DNA from: Rhodococcus sp. BP22
Lineage (GTDB): Bacteria; Actinomycetota; Actinomycetes; Mycobacteriales; Mycobacteriaceae
Reading direction: 5' to 3'
DNA length: 64,000 nucleotides
Assembly (NCBI RefSeq): GCF_014281965.1
Contig: NZ_JACFTB010000002.1
Coordinates: 372,001 to 436,000 of the forward strand
Made by a program: the position numbers and the translations under genes. Each line of letters begins with the position of its first letter. Within the stretch, counting starts at the first letter, position 1. Below are positions 8,678 through 17,757 of the stretch, in pieces. The notes beneath the pieces were generated by a model. The model was not told the origin of the DNA and did not search any database. It saw nothing but the letters and a program-made list of their open reading frames with translations.

Positions 8678-10122
8678 CAAATACCGGCCCTACAGTTCTG
8701 GCCTGCTACTTGCGGTGCTGACGGTGCTGGGGTGGGCGTTGGTTCGGGCAGGACCGGTGGCGGGGCATCGGGCGCCGGAGGCAAGGCTGGGGCACCGGGT
8801 GGCGGTGGCACCGGTGGCACCGGTGCCACCGGCGTCGTGACAGCCGGGGTCGCAGGCTCGGGTGTGCACAGCGGCAACAGATCACCGGAGGCGAGCTGCT
8901 TCATCTGTCCGTTCGCATCGTCGAGCTTGCCCGACGGGAGTCCGGCTCGCACCTGTTCCCGAGCGGCGGGCACCAGATCGTCGACTTCGAAGACGTCACA
9001 CGAGCTCGAGGCTGAATCCGGGCCGCGCAGGGTGAGCGTGCCGTCTGCGTCGAGGCAGCCGATGGCGTGGACCGTCTGAAGCGAGTAACCCAGTATCGAA
9101 CCCGGCACTCCGCGCATTACGGCGACGCTGTTGTTCTCCTCGCCGACGTAGTAGTTGTTGCGGATCGCCGCGTTGGCAACGAAGGCGCCGCCGACCAGCA
9201 ATGCGATGAGCGTCAGCGCGACCAGCGACCAGCGGAGCTTGTGCGACTTCTTCTCGGGTTCCGGTGCGGGAGTAGCGATTCGCTTCGGTGTCGACCTCGG
9301 CGGCCGCATAGCCGCAGCACGACCGGCGGCGGTGTTGAGCGGCGGTGAGTACTCTTCTTCCTCGGTACTGGCCGCACCCCCGACGATCGGGTGACTCTGG
9401 CCGTAGTCGAGGTCGATGACGTCCGCGACGACGACGGTGACGTTGTCCGGTCCACCGCTTCGCAGAGCAAGTTCGATGAGGCGGTCGGCGCTCTCGGCGC
9501 AGTCGCCCTCATTCATGGTGTTCTCGATGGTTTCGTCGCTCACCACGTCGGACAGACCGTCCGAGCAGAGCAGGTAACGATCACCCGCACGAACCTCGCG
9601 GACGGTCAGCGTCGGTTCGATCTCGTTACCGGTCAATGCCCGCATGATGAGTGAGCGCTGTGGGTGTGTGTGCGCCTGCTCGGGTGTGATCCGGCCTTCG
9701 TCTACGAGCGACTGAACGAAGGTGTCGTCGCGAGTGATCTGCGAGAGCTTGGTGTCGCGAAGCATGTATGCCCGCGAATCGCCGATGTGAACGAGGCCGA
9801 TCTTCTTGCCTGCGAAGAGAATTGCGGTGAGTGTCGTGCCCATCCCGTCGAGTTCGGGCTCGTCTTCGACCTGATCGGCGATGGAGGCATTGCCCTCGCG
9901 GGTCGCGGCTTCCAGCTTGCCGAGAAGGTCGTCACCGGGCTCGTCGTCGTCGAGGTGCGCCAGGGCGGCGATCATCAACTGCGAAGCGACCTCGCCCGCG
10001 GCATGTCCGCCCATCCCGTCGGCAAGCGCGAGGAGTCGAGCTCCTGCGTAGACGGAGTCTTCGTTGTTGGATCGCACGAGTCCGCGGTCACTGCGGGCCG
10101 CATAACGCAGTACAAGAGTCAC
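8677..10122 (-). CDS. pstP: PP2C-family Ser/Thr phosphatase PstP
   Basis: A 481-residue membrane phosphatase. The PP2C domain (about residues 1-235) has the metal-binding motifs RSNNEDS, ADGMGGHAAGE, GDSRAYML, SDGLSDVV and GGPDNVTVVVADV. A basic juxtamembrane linker, one transmembrane helix (about 303-325) and an extracellular domain ending in a long Pro/Ala/Val-rich tail follow. It reverses phosphorylation by PknA and PknB and is the sole phosphatase of this type in mycobacteria (family knowledge). The GTG start overlaps the fhaB stop (GTGA). The Pro-rich tail is encoded by short GGTGGCACC-like repeats around 8800-8835 and is the least conserved part. Confidence 0.95.
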   Translation of the reverse strand: MTLVLRYAARSDRGLVRSNNEDSVYAGARLLALADGMGGHAAGEVASQLMIAALAHLDDDEPGDDLLGKLEAATREGNASIADQVEDEPELDGMGTTLTAILFAGKKIGLVHIGDSRAYMLRDTKLSQITRDDTFVQSLVDEGRITPEQAHTHPQRSLIMRALTGNEIEPTLTVREVRAGDRYLLCSDGLSDVVSDETIENTMNEGDCAESADRLIELALRSGGPDNVTVVVADVIDLDYGQSHPIVGGAASTEEEEYSPPLNTAAGRAAAMRPPRSTPKRIATPAPEPEKKSHKLRWSLVALTLIALLVGGAFVANAAIRNNYYVGEENNSVAVMRGVPGSILGYSLQTVHAIGCLDADGTLTLRGPDSASSSCDVFEVDDLVPAAREQVRAGLPSGKLDDANGQMKQLASGDLLPLCTPEPATPAVTTPVAPVPPVPPPPGAPALPPAPDAPPPVLPEPTPTPAPSAPQVAGQNCRAGI

Positions 10123-10583
10123 GGGCGCAACTCGATCACGGTTTTGCCCACACGCACCGGAGTGCCGAGTGGCACGCGGACGGCAGTGGTCACCTTGGCC
10201 CGGTCGAGGTAGGTGCCATTGGTCGACCCGAGATCTTCGACGTACCAGTCACCCCCGCGTGGCGAAATCCGTGCATGCCTGGTCGACGCGTAGTCGTCGG
10301 TCAGCACGAGTGTCGAGTCGTCGGCGCGGCCGATGAGAACCGGTTGCGTGCCGAGCGAGATGCGAGTTCCGGCGAGACCGCCCTGTGTTACCACTAGATT
10401 CTTGGCAACCTTCTGTTTGTTGAACGAGGGAAGAACCTTTGAGCCTCGGGAATAGCGTGCCGGCATTCGCATGCCGGACGCGGCATATATGTCGCTACGT
10501 AGGGTTCGCAGGACGGCCCAGACGAAGAACCAGAGCAAGAGTAGAAAACCCGCTCGGGTCAGCTGCAGAATCAATCCCTGCAC
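10119..10583 (-). CDS. fhaB: FHA domain protein FhaB (FipA)
   Basis: A 154-residue protein with an N-terminal membrane helix (LILQLTRAGFLLLLWFFVWAV) and a C-terminal FHA domain (GRADDSTLVL, YASTRHARI, DLGSTNGTYL) that binds phosphothreonine peptides. In mycobacteria it links PknA/PknB phosphorylation to FtsZ and FtsQ at division. The GTG at 10583 is chosen because a near-perfect AAAGGAGGTGG ribosome binding site lies just upstream and the length then equals the M. tuberculosis protein; a longer in-frame reading to 10661 would bury that site. Followed without a gap by pstP. Confidence 0.95.
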   Translation of the reverse strand: MQGLILQLTRAGFLLLLWFFVWAVLRTLRSDIYAASGMRMPARYSRGSKVLPSFNKQKVAKNLVVTQGGLAGTRISLGTQPVLIGRADDSTLVLTDDYASTRHARISPRGGDWYVEDLGSTNGTYLDRAKVTTAVRVPLGTPVRVGKTVIELRP

Positions 10584-10732
10584 AGCCGTCCACCTCCTTT
10601 GCCACATCTGTGTCGACCAGCGTGGAGAACACGCCGGTTCCTTCCCCCATGCACGCACCACGTGCAGACGTTTTCACACACAGCATCCTAGAGAGAAGCT
10701 GTGTGTGTCGATCACCATACTGGCGGGGTGCG

Positions 10733-12142
10733 TTAAACGATGCGGACCAATATTTCGGAGTGTCCTGCGCGGATGACGTCGCCGTCTGCCAATTGCCAAT
10801 CCTGAACGGATGCGCCGTTGACGGTGGTGCCGTTGGTCGAACCTAGATCAGACAACATCGCGACGCGTCCATCCCACCGAATTTCGACGTGTCGCCTCGA
10901 GACTCCGGTGTCCGGGAGCCGGAACTGGGCATCTTGGCCACGGCCGATGATGTTCTGGCCTTCACGAAGCTGGAAATAGCGGCCGCTGCCGTCCTCGAGC
11001 TGCAATGTCGCGGCCAGACTCTGAGCGTCGTTGTACGCGGGCTCGGCGTAGCCGTAGTCGGGCTGTTGATACCCGCCTTGCTGGTAGCCGCCCTGCTGGG
11101 ACTGATAGTCGTAGGCTGGCTGCTGGTACGACGCTGGCTGCTGGTAGGACGCAGGCTGTTGGGCGGGCTCGGCGTAGCGCTGGTCCCCGTAAGCCTGCTG
11201 GGGCTCCCCGTAGGCCTGCTGTTCGCCGTAAGCCGGCTCGGCGTACGCCTGCTGGCCATACGCCTGCTGGTCCGAGTAGCCCTGCTGATCCTGATAGCCC
11301 TGCTGGCCCGAGTAGGCCTGTTCGGGTGGCGGCTGAGCCGAGTATCCCTGGGCGTAACCACCCTGCTCGTAACCCTGATCCGAATACGCTTGCTGGTCGT
11401 ACCCTTGATCGCCGTAGGCCTGCTGTTCGTAGCCCTGGTTGTACTGATCGCCTCGGGGCTGACCCTGCTGCGGGGGAGCCTCGGAATCGGCACCGTAAGC
11501 GCCGTTCGCATACGGAGCGCCGTTACTGTGCGCGTCATATCCGTTTTGGTCGCGGGCCTGCGCATAACGCGGATCTTGGCCGGGAGCCGGATACCCGTTG
11601 CGGGCGCGCGGATCGGGGCGAGAGCCGTCGGCGGGTTCGCGTTGCGGGTCGTAGCCTGGGTTCTGCGTCATGGGGCCGGCTCCTGATGTCGACTTAGGTG
11701 GGGCTGACGGTCGCGGGGGGCGTTGGCCGGCCGCCGAGGCGTTTCCGGTTGCAGTCGACGATCGTCCCACATCGGGATCGACCGAACCACTGGCCCGGAA
11801 CTGGCCGGTGTGCAAGGTGGGCGACGGTTCGAATCGAACCACGACATCCCCGTACGTCTGCCAGCCCTGATCACGAATGTAGTCACTGAGGTGGCGTGAA
11901 AAAGCCTTCACGGTCAGATCGTGATCTGCGGCGAGTCCGTCATGGTCGGAACTGTTGATGGTGATCACATAGCTGTTCGGTGCGAGGTAGTGGCCGCCGT
12001 CGAGCGGACGGACCAAATCCGACGCTTCCTGCTGAAGCGCTGCCTCGACTTCCTGCGGAACCACTCCGCCACCGAATACTCGGGCGAATACGTCACCGAC
12101 CGCGCCTTGCAGCTTTCGCTCGAAACGCTGGACAATTCCCAT
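10733..12142 (-). CDS. fhaA: FHA domain protein FhaA with DUF3662 domain
   Basis: A 469-residue cytoplasmic protein. Residues 1-125 form a DUF3662 domain (MGIVQRFERKLQG, NSYVITINSSDHD). A long linker of about 220 residues rich in Tyr, Gln, Gly and Ala follows, made of repeats such as QQAYGDQGY. The last 95 residues are an FHA domain (IIGRGQDAQFRLPD, SRRHVEI, DLGSTNGTTVNG). In mycobacteria FhaA binds the phosphorylated MviN/MurJ pseudokinase and restrains peptidoglycan synthesis. The ATG at 12142 follows an AGGAGAGG ribosome binding site. It is first in the leftward run, 149 bp ahead of fhaB. The Tyr/Gln linker is unusually long and looks disordered. Confidence 0.95.
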   Translation of the reverse strand: MGIVQRFERKLQGAVGDVFARVFGGGVVPQEVEAALQQEASDLVRPLDGGHYLAPNSYVITINSSDHDGLAADHDLTVKAFSRHLSDYIRDQGWQTYGDVVVRFEPSPTLHTGQFRASGSVDPDVGRSSTATGNASAAGQRPPRPSAPPKSTSGAGPMTQNPGYDPQREPADGSRPDPRARNGYPAPGQDPRYAQARDQNGYDAHSNGAPYANGAYGADSEAPPQQGQPRGDQYNQGYEQQAYGDQGYDQQAYSDQGYEQGGYAQGYSAQPPPEQAYSGQQGYQDQQGYSDQQAYGQQAYAEPAYGEQQAYGEPQQAYGDQRYAEPAQQPASYQQPASYQQPAYDYQSQQGGYQQGGYQQPDYGYAEPAYNDAQSLAATLQLEDGSGRYFQLREGQNIIGRGQDAQFRLPDTGVSRRHVEIRWDGRVAMLSDLGSTNGTTVNGASVQDWQLADGDVIRAGHSEILVRIV

Positions 12143-12180
12143 GGTGACCTCTCCTCCCATCTAGTGCTCGGGTCTGCATT

Positions 12181-12214
12181 GTTCCTGCTCGAGGAACGAA
12201 CTTCGAGTAGGAAC
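12181..12214. promoter_or_regulatory. Dyad element upstream of fhaA
   Basis: Two 12-bp arms, GTTCCTGCTCGA (12181-12192) and TCGAGTAGGAAC (12203-12214), pair at 11 of 12 positions across a 10-bp spacer, 39 bp in front of the fhaA start. A direct repeat GAACGCGTG follows at 12216-12239. It could be a leader-RNA hairpin or a protein-binding site for the kinase operon. Confidence 0.4.
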
Positions 12215-12361
12215 CGAACGCGTGACCGCGAACGCGTGTCGGCTCGAGGTCTTCGTCCATGCATGATATACGTTGCGGGTCGGTAAATACCCGTGCGCTG
12301 AACGGTCGACATCTCGATTTCTTCGTCACCGGATATGCATGTTAACGTTCACCGGTCACCC

Positions 12362-12444
12362 GGGCGGGTGGCGGAATGGCAGACGCGCTGGCTTCAGGTG
12401 CCAGTGTCCTTCGGGACGTGGGGGTTCAAGTCCCCCTCCGCCCA
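12362..12444 (+). tRNA. tRNA-Leu (anticodon CAG)
   Basis: The 83-nt sequence folds as a class II tRNA: acceptor GGGCGGG (12362-12368) pairs with TCCGCCC (12437-12443), discriminator A at 12444. The anticodon stem CTGGC/GCCAG encloses loop TTCAGGT with anticodon CAG at 12395-12397. A variable arm and a TTCAAGT T-loop flanked by GGGGG/CCCCC follow. CCA is not encoded. A tRNA-Leu stands at the same place next to fhaA in M. tuberculosis. Confidence 0.97.
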
Positions 12445-12517
12445 CAACACTGGTCGCAGCTGATTCGTTCGCTGCGGCCAGTGGTTTATTTACGACCGAA
12501 ATGTCGCGATGAACACA

Positions 12518-12555
12518 GAGAAGGCCCGGCCGAATTCGTTCGGACGGGCCTTCTC
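12518..12555. terminator. Bidirectional hairpin terminator between tRNA-Leu and betA
   Basis: Perfect 11-bp arms GAGAAGGCCCG (12518-12528) and CGGGCCTTCTC (12545-12555) with a 16-nt loop, between the rightward tRNA gene and the leftward betA stop codon. Suited to stop transcription from both sides. Confidence 0.75.
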
Positions 12556-12567
12556 TTGTCGGCCTGG

Positions 12568-14121
12568 TCAGACCCCCTTCTTGATCATCTCCGCGCACTT
12601 TTCACCGATCATCATCGTGGTGATGTTGGGGTTGACGGCCACGATTTTCGGCATGATCGACGCGTCGGCCACACGTAGGTTGCGGACCCCTTTGACCCGC
12701 AACTGCGGATCCAGGGGTGTCTCGGGATTGTCGGCAGCGCCCATCGATACCGAGCCTGTGGGGTGGTAGACGGTGTTGTGGGTGCGGGTGATGTAGTCGG
12801 CGATCTCGTCGTCGGTGCGTACTTGGTCACCCGGGAACAACTCCATTCCCGCCCATTCGGCCATAGCAGGCTTCCCGACGATCTCACGGGCAAGCTTGAT
12901 CCCGTAGGTCATGATCTGCATGTCGTACGGGTCCGAGAAGTACTTCGGATCGACGCGTGGCTTGTCGCGGAAGTCTCGGCTGCGCAGACGGACTGTGCCG
13001 CGCGAACGTGCGTCCGTGACATTCGGGGTCAGACAGAACGCGTTCTCCGAAGTGGGGTACCCCTGGCGCAAGGTGTGCATGTCGAACGGGGTGTTGCCGA
13101 AGTGGAACATCAGGTCCGGTCGGTCGCGTTCCCTGTCGATGCGGGTGAAGATTCCGATTTCCCACCACTGCAATGACTCGGTGACCATCGGCTTCTTCGC
13201 GTCCCACGAGATGACGCCCTCTGGGTGATCCTGCATGTGCGAGCCGACTCCAGGTGAGTCCACCACTACCTCGACGCCGATTTCGCGCAGGTGGTCGGCG
13301 GGCCCGATACCGGAGAGCATGAGCAACTTGGGGGAGTCGATCGCGCCGGCCGAGACGATGACCTCTCGATCGGCGTGGATGGTGTCGGTGTGTACCAGGT
13401 CCGGGTTCAAAACCTGTACGCCCGTGCATCGTTTGTCCGCGTCGATAATGAGCTTCTTGACCCAGAGTCCAGTGAGGACCTCGAGGTTGGTGCGCGTGTT
13501 CATGATCGGGTGTAGATAAGACACCGATGACGAGGACCGTACGCCGTCCTCCAGGGCGTTCACCTGGAAGAACCCGGCGCCCTCGACAACCGTGCCGTTG
13601 TTGAACTGCACGGTTGGAATGCCGGCTTGCTCACACGCTTCGAGAATTGCTACACCAGCCGGGTCCACGGCTTCGATGTTCCGGATGCGTACCGGGCCGT
13701 CGTGACCGTGATGAGTGCCCGGTTGGTCGTTGTTCTCGAGCTTCCGAAGTAGCGGCAGCATCTGTTCGGAGTCCCAGCCGGCGGCACCGTACTTGCCGGC
13801 CCACTCGTCGAGATCCTCGGCAGGCGGCCAGAAAGCGATGCACGAGTTGTGTGAGGAACAACCACCCAGCACCTTCGCCCGCGACTGGCGCATGAACGAG
13901 TTTCCGTGCTCCTGCGGTTCGATCTGATAGTCCCAGTCGAAACCTGATCCGAGCAGTGCAGGCCAGCGGGTGAGCTGGAGGACGTCGTCGACGCCGACGT
14001 CGCTGGGGCCGGCCTCGATCAACGCAACGGTGACGGACGAGTCCTCACTGAGACGTGCCGCCACAGCCGCGCCGGCGCTGCCGCCGCCGACGACCACGTA
14101 ATCGAATCGCTTTTCGGACAT
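12568..14121 (-). CDS. betA: Choline dehydrogenase (GMC oxidoreductase)
   Basis: A 517-residue FAD enzyme of the glucose-methanol-choline family. The dinucleotide fold DYVVVGGGSAGAAVAARLSE is at the N-terminus; GMC signatures follow (RAKVLGGCSSHNSCIAFWP and GAIDSPKLLMLSGIGPADHL), and the C-terminal active site HNTVYHPTGSVSMG carries the catalytic His. It oxidises choline to betaine aldehyde. The ATG at 14121 (MSEKRFDYVVVGG) is chosen for its GAGGAGAGG ribosome binding site and the normal family N-terminus. It is the last gene of betT-betB-betA, 57 bp after betB, so uptake and both oxidation steps to glycine betaine are together. Confidence 0.9.
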   Translation of the reverse strand: MSEKRFDYVVVGGGSAGAAVAARLSEDSSVTVALIEAGPSDVGVDDVLQLTRWPALLGSGFDWDYQIEPQEHGNSFMRQSRAKVLGGCSSHNSCIAFWPPAEDLDEWAGKYGAAGWDSEQMLPLLRKLENNDQPGTHHGHDGPVRIRNIEAVDPAGVAILEACEQAGIPTVQFNNGTVVEGAGFFQVNALEDGVRSSSSVSYLHPIMNTRTNLEVLTGLWVKKLIIDADKRCTGVQVLNPDLVHTDTIHADREVIVSAGAIDSPKLLMLSGIGPADHLREIGVEVVVDSPGVGSHMQDHPEGVISWDAKKPMVTESLQWWEIGIFTRIDRERDRPDLMFHFGNTPFDMHTLRQGYPTSENAFCLTPNVTDARSRGTVRLRSRDFRDKPRVDPKYFSDPYDMQIMTYGIKLAREIVGKPAMAEWAGMELFPGDQVRTDDEIADYITRTHNTVYHPTGSVSMGAADNPETPLDPQLRVKGVRNLRVADASIMPKIVAVNPNITTMMIGEKCAEMIKKGV

Positions 14122-14178
14122 GTTTCTTGCGCCTCTCCTCGAACCGAACCGAATCGAACCGGACAATCGGTGGTGTGC

Positions 14179-15651
14179 TCAGTGCTGCGGGAACCAGCCG
14201 GTGACTGCGGGCCGGAGGTTCTGGTAGATGTGCTTGATCTCCTGGTATTCGGCCAGACCGGTCGGACCCAGCTCACGGCCGTTGCCCGACATACCGAATC
14301 CGCCCCACTCGGCCTGCGGCAGGTAGGGGTGGAAGTCGTTGATCCACACGGTGCCGTGGCGTAACCGTGCAGCCACGCGCTCGGTCTTTCCGGCGTCCTG
14401 ACTCCAGACGCCCGCGGCGAGCCCGTACCGGGTGTCGTTGCCGATGGCGATGGCCTCCTCTTCCGTGCGGAAGGTCTCCACGGTGACGACGGGGCCGAAG
14501 CCTTCTTCCTGAACCACTGACATTGCGGTGTTGCAGCCGTCGAGGACCGTTGGCAGATAGTAGAAGCCCGACTCGAGGTCTCCGGTGCCCCATTCGGCGC
14601 CGCAGCCGACGACGGCGCCCTCGGCGATGCCTGCGTCGACGTAGGCGGTGACCTTGTCACGATGGTCCGCAGAGATGAGCGGACCTGTCTCGGCTGCTTC
14701 GTCGAACGGCCCGCCCAAACGAATCTGCTTGGCGCGACGGATCAACTCCTCGACGAAGCGGTCATGGATGGACTCCTCGACGATGAGACGCGCTCCTGCC
14801 GAGCACACCTGGCCGCTGTGGACGAACGCTGCGTTGAGGGCATTGTCGACAGCTGCATCGAAGTCGGCGTCGGCGAAGACGACATTGGGGTTCTTCCCGC
14901 CGAGTTCGAGGGCCACCTTCTTGACCGTCTGAACTGCCGCTGCAGCGACCACGCGGCCCGTCGCGAGCCCGCCGGTGAACGAGACCATGTCGACATCGGG
15001 ATGTTCCGACAGCGGCGCGCCTGCGGTGGCACCGGCGCCGAGCACGAGGTTTGCCACGCCCGCCGGTAGTCCGAGCCCGTCGAGCACATCCATCAGGAGC
15101 ATCGCAGTGTGCGGTGTGAGTTCGCTGGGCTTGAGCACGAATGTGTTGCCCGCTGCGAGAGCAGGTGCCACCTTCCACGCCACCTGCAGTAGCGGATAGT
15201 TCCAGGGGGTGATCATTCCGCAGACACCGATGGGCTCGTACACGACCTTGCTCACGACGTCGGGCATGCCCGGGTCCACCACCCGGCCTGCCTGCTGCCC
15301 GGCGAGCACCCCGAAATAGCGGAAGCTGGCACTGATGTCGTCCATGTCGATTTCGCTCTCCACGAGGCGCTTGCCCGTGTCGAGTGACTCCGCGCGGGCG
15401 AACTCGTCCTTACGTTGTTGGATCGCCTCAGCGACCCGTAACAACAACGCGCCGCGTTCGGTCGCAGAGGTGGAACTCCATACTCCGGCGTCGAATGCCC
15501 TTCGGGCCGCGGCGATGGCGGCGGCCGTATCGGCACCGTCTGCCTCGTCGACGGTGCCGACAAGCTCGCCGTTAGCCGGGCAGTGGATGTCCCGAGTTCC
15601 ACCGTTGACCGCAGAGGTCCACTCACCATCGATAAACAACGTCTTGGGCAT
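14179..15651 (-). CDS. betB: Betaine aldehyde dehydrogenase
   Basis: A 490-residue NAD(P)-dependent aldehyde dehydrogenase. Motifs visible are the Rossmann part TPWNYPLLQVAWKVAPALAAGNTFVLKPSE, the general base region ALELGGKNPNVVF with Glu, and the nucleophile in HSGQVCSAGARLIVEESI. It oxidises betaine aldehyde to the compatible solute glycine betaine. The family assignment as BADH rests largely on the neighbouring betA and betT, because aldehyde dehydrogenase subfamilies look alike. An AAGGAG site precedes the ATG by 10 bp; betT ends 60 bp upstream. Confidence 0.88.
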   Translation of the reverse strand: MPKTLFIDGEWTSAVNGGTRDIHCPANGELVGTVDEADGADTAAAIAAARRAFDAGVWSSTSATERGALLLRVAEAIQQRKDEFARAESLDTGKRLVESEIDMDDISASFRYFGVLAGQQAGRVVDPGMPDVVSKVVYEPIGVCGMITPWNYPLLQVAWKVAPALAAGNTFVLKPSELTPHTAMLLMDVLDGLGLPAGVANLVLGAGATAGAPLSEHPDVDMVSFTGGLATGRVVAAAAVQTVKKVALELGGKNPNVVFADADFDAAVDNALNAAFVHSGQVCSAGARLIVEESIHDRFVEELIRRAKQIRLGGPFDEAAETGPLISADHRDKVTAYVDAGIAEGAVVGCGAEWGTGDLESGFYYLPTVLDGCNTAMSVVQEEGFGPVVTVETFRTEEEAIAIGNDTRYGLAAGVWSQDAGKTERVAARLRHGTVWINDFHPYLPQAEWGGFGMSGNGRELGPTGLAEYQEIKHIYQNLRPAVTGWFPQH

Positions 15652-15711
15652 GAGGCTGGTCTCCTTGCTGCATGGGTTGTGCTGATAGGGCTGTCCGTGC
15701 GGGTGGAATGG

Positions 15712-17757
15712 TCAGGAACCGCCGCTGTTCTCCTCGAGCTGGAGGAAAGTCAGATGTCCTTCGTAATGGTCGAGGATATCTTCGATGACCTGGTCTTTCG
15801 TATATCCCATGATGTCGTATCCCTGACCGGAACCACCGTCCAGATAGACCTCCATCCGGTAGTACTCGTCTTCGGTACGAGGCAGAGTCAGCCCGAAGGA
15901 CGGGACGGCGACCTTGCGTCGCCACACCTGATAGCGGAACGGATGAGCGTGGTCTGCGCCGACCACGAGTTCGTACATGTCCTCGGCGGCGTCGACGGGA
16001 CCGCATCGGGCATCGATTCCCTGTGCCTGCATTTCTTCGACGACCTCGTTGAAACTAGGCAACACCACCTCGCGTCCGAACTCCCGCACTCGATCCTCGC
16101 CGGGGAATCTGAGAACCCGACTGAGTCTGTGGCGCCAGGACCAGTCGACTCCGCGGTTTCCTCCGGTGCGGACCGAGAGTGAACCCGGCAAACTCTGTTC
16201 GACGCTTTCGATTCGGAATGTCTCCACTCTCAGCGATCGGTAGAGCCCGATCATGACGAGGATGATGACGAAGGCGAAGGGCAAGCCCATGATGACCGCA
16301 GCATTCTGCAAAGCGCCTACACCGCCGACGAGGAGCATGGCCACGGTCAGACCGCCGGTCGCCAGTGCCCAGAAGATGCGAAGCGCCGCATTGCCGTCGT
16401 GCTGCGGGCTCGGCAGGTGCGAGGAGAGGTTGGCCATCACCAATGCGGCCGAGTCCGCGGACGTGACGTAGAAGAGAAGAGCGGTGAAGGTGGCGAGGGC
16501 GGCGATGAAGATGAATGCCGGATAGTCCCTCAGGAGTTCGTAGAACGCGCCCTCCGGGTTGAGGATCGCTTGTTCGCCGAATTCGTTGTCACCGCCGCGC
16601 ACCCGCTGGAGGGCAGAGTTTCCGTAGACCGAGGCCCACATGAGGATGTACAGAAAAGGGATCGTCAAGGTCCCGACTACGAACTGGCGGATGGTGCGGC
16701 CTCGGGATATCCGCGCAAGGAACAGGCCGACGAACGAGGCCCACGCGATCCACCAGGCCCAGAAGAACAGTGTCCAGTCGGTCATCCACGTGCCGGTGTC
16801 CTCGAATGCGAAGGTCTGACCAACCATGTTGGGGAACAGTCGGACGAAGTCGCTGACGTTCAGAACGAGGGCGTCGAGCAGGAACTGGGTTTGGCCCATC
16901 ACGAGCACCCAGATCGACAGTGCGAACGCCAGAAACACGTTGAGAAGCGAGAGAATCTTGATTCCCTTGTCCACGCCCGAGGTGGCCGAAAGTGTGGCAA
17001 TGGCAACACCGACGGCGACGATGCCGATTTCGACACCGGTGCTGACCTCGAGTCCGAAAACTATGTTCAGTCCCACGTTGATCATCACGACGCCGATTCC
17101 CAGCGAGGTCGCCACGCCGAAAATCGTTCCGAGTAGTGCAGCGAAGTCGACTGTGTCGCCCAGCACACCCTTGACGCGTTTGCCGAAGATGGGTGCGAGT
17201 GCCGAGCGGATCGCCAACGGCTGGTTCTTCCGATATGCGAAGTACGCCAACGCGATCCCCATCAGGGCGTAGAGGCCCCATCCACTGATTCCGTAGTGGA
17301 AGAGCGTCCATACGGTCGCCTCGCGGGCAGCATCTACCGAAGCGGCTTCGGTGCTCGGCGGTTGGAGGTATTGCGTCACCGGCTCGGAGACGGCGAAGTA
17401 CATCAGGTCGGTGCTGATGCCGGCGGCGAAGAGCATGGACGCCCATGACAGCAACCCGAACTCGGGTTGCGAGTGAGCGGGCCCGAGCTTGATATTGCCG
17501 AATCCAGAGAGAGCCAGGTAAACAACGAAAACGAGCACGATCGCGACCAGCGCTACGTAGAACCACCCGAACCAGTCCGACGTCCACGTCACTGCGCTGC
17601 CGAGCACACTCTCCGCGTTCTCCGGTGCGATCAGCGCCCAGATCGTAATCGCAAGAGTGAACAGCGCAGCGGGTACGAAGACCCGCCAGTTCACCCGCGA
17701 TCGAGCCTCCGGTTCTTCGGCCACAGCTGGCTTGGATTCCTCGACCGAAGAACTCAC
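15712..17757 (-). CDS. betT: BCCT-family choline/betaine transporter
   Basis: A 681-residue secondary transporter with 12 predicted membrane helices (residues about 25-520) and a cytoplasmic C-terminal domain of about 150 residues, as in osmosensing BetT proteins. BCCT signatures include the segment FHYGISGWGLYALMGIALAY and WTLFFWAWWIAWASFVGLFLARISRGR. It imports choline (or betaine) by ion symport. It is the first gene of the leftward bet operon and starts at a GTG preceded by GAAGGGAAC. No BetI-type repressor is encoded nearby, so regulation is unclear; the long upstream region must hold the promoter. Confidence 0.9.
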   Translation of the reverse strand: MSSSVEESKPAVAEEPEARSRVNWRVFVPAALFTLAITIWALIAPENAESVLGSAVTWTSDWFGWFYVALVAIVLVFVVYLALSGFGNIKLGPAHSQPEFGLLSWASMLFAAGISTDLMYFAVSEPVTQYLQPPSTEAASVDAAREATVWTLFHYGISGWGLYALMGIALAYFAYRKNQPLAIRSALAPIFGKRVKGVLGDTVDFAALLGTIFGVATSLGIGVVMINVGLNIVFGLEVSTGVEIGIVAVGVAIATLSATSGVDKGIKILSLLNVFLAFALSIWVLVMGQTQFLLDALVLNVSDFVRLFPNMVGQTFAFEDTGTWMTDWTLFFWAWWIAWASFVGLFLARISRGRTIRQFVVGTLTIPFLYILMWASVYGNSALQRVRGGDNEFGEQAILNPEGAFYELLRDYPAFIFIAALATFTALLFYVTSADSAALVMANLSSHLPSPQHDGNAALRIFWALATGGLTVAMLLVGGVGALQNAAVIMGLPFAFVIILVMIGLYRSLRVETFRIESVEQSLPGSLSVRTGGNRGVDWSWRHRLSRVLRFPGEDRVREFGREVVLPSFNEVVEEMQAQGIDARCGPVDAAEDMYELVVGADHAHPFRYQVWRRKVAVPSFGLTLPRTEDEYYRMEVYLDGGSGQGYDIMGYTKDQVIEDILDHYEGHLTFLQLEENSGGS

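Noticed and set aside
8800-8835. GGTGGCACC repeat as a regulatory array
   Set aside because: It lies in the Pro-rich C-terminal coding region of pstP and is explained by repeated codons.
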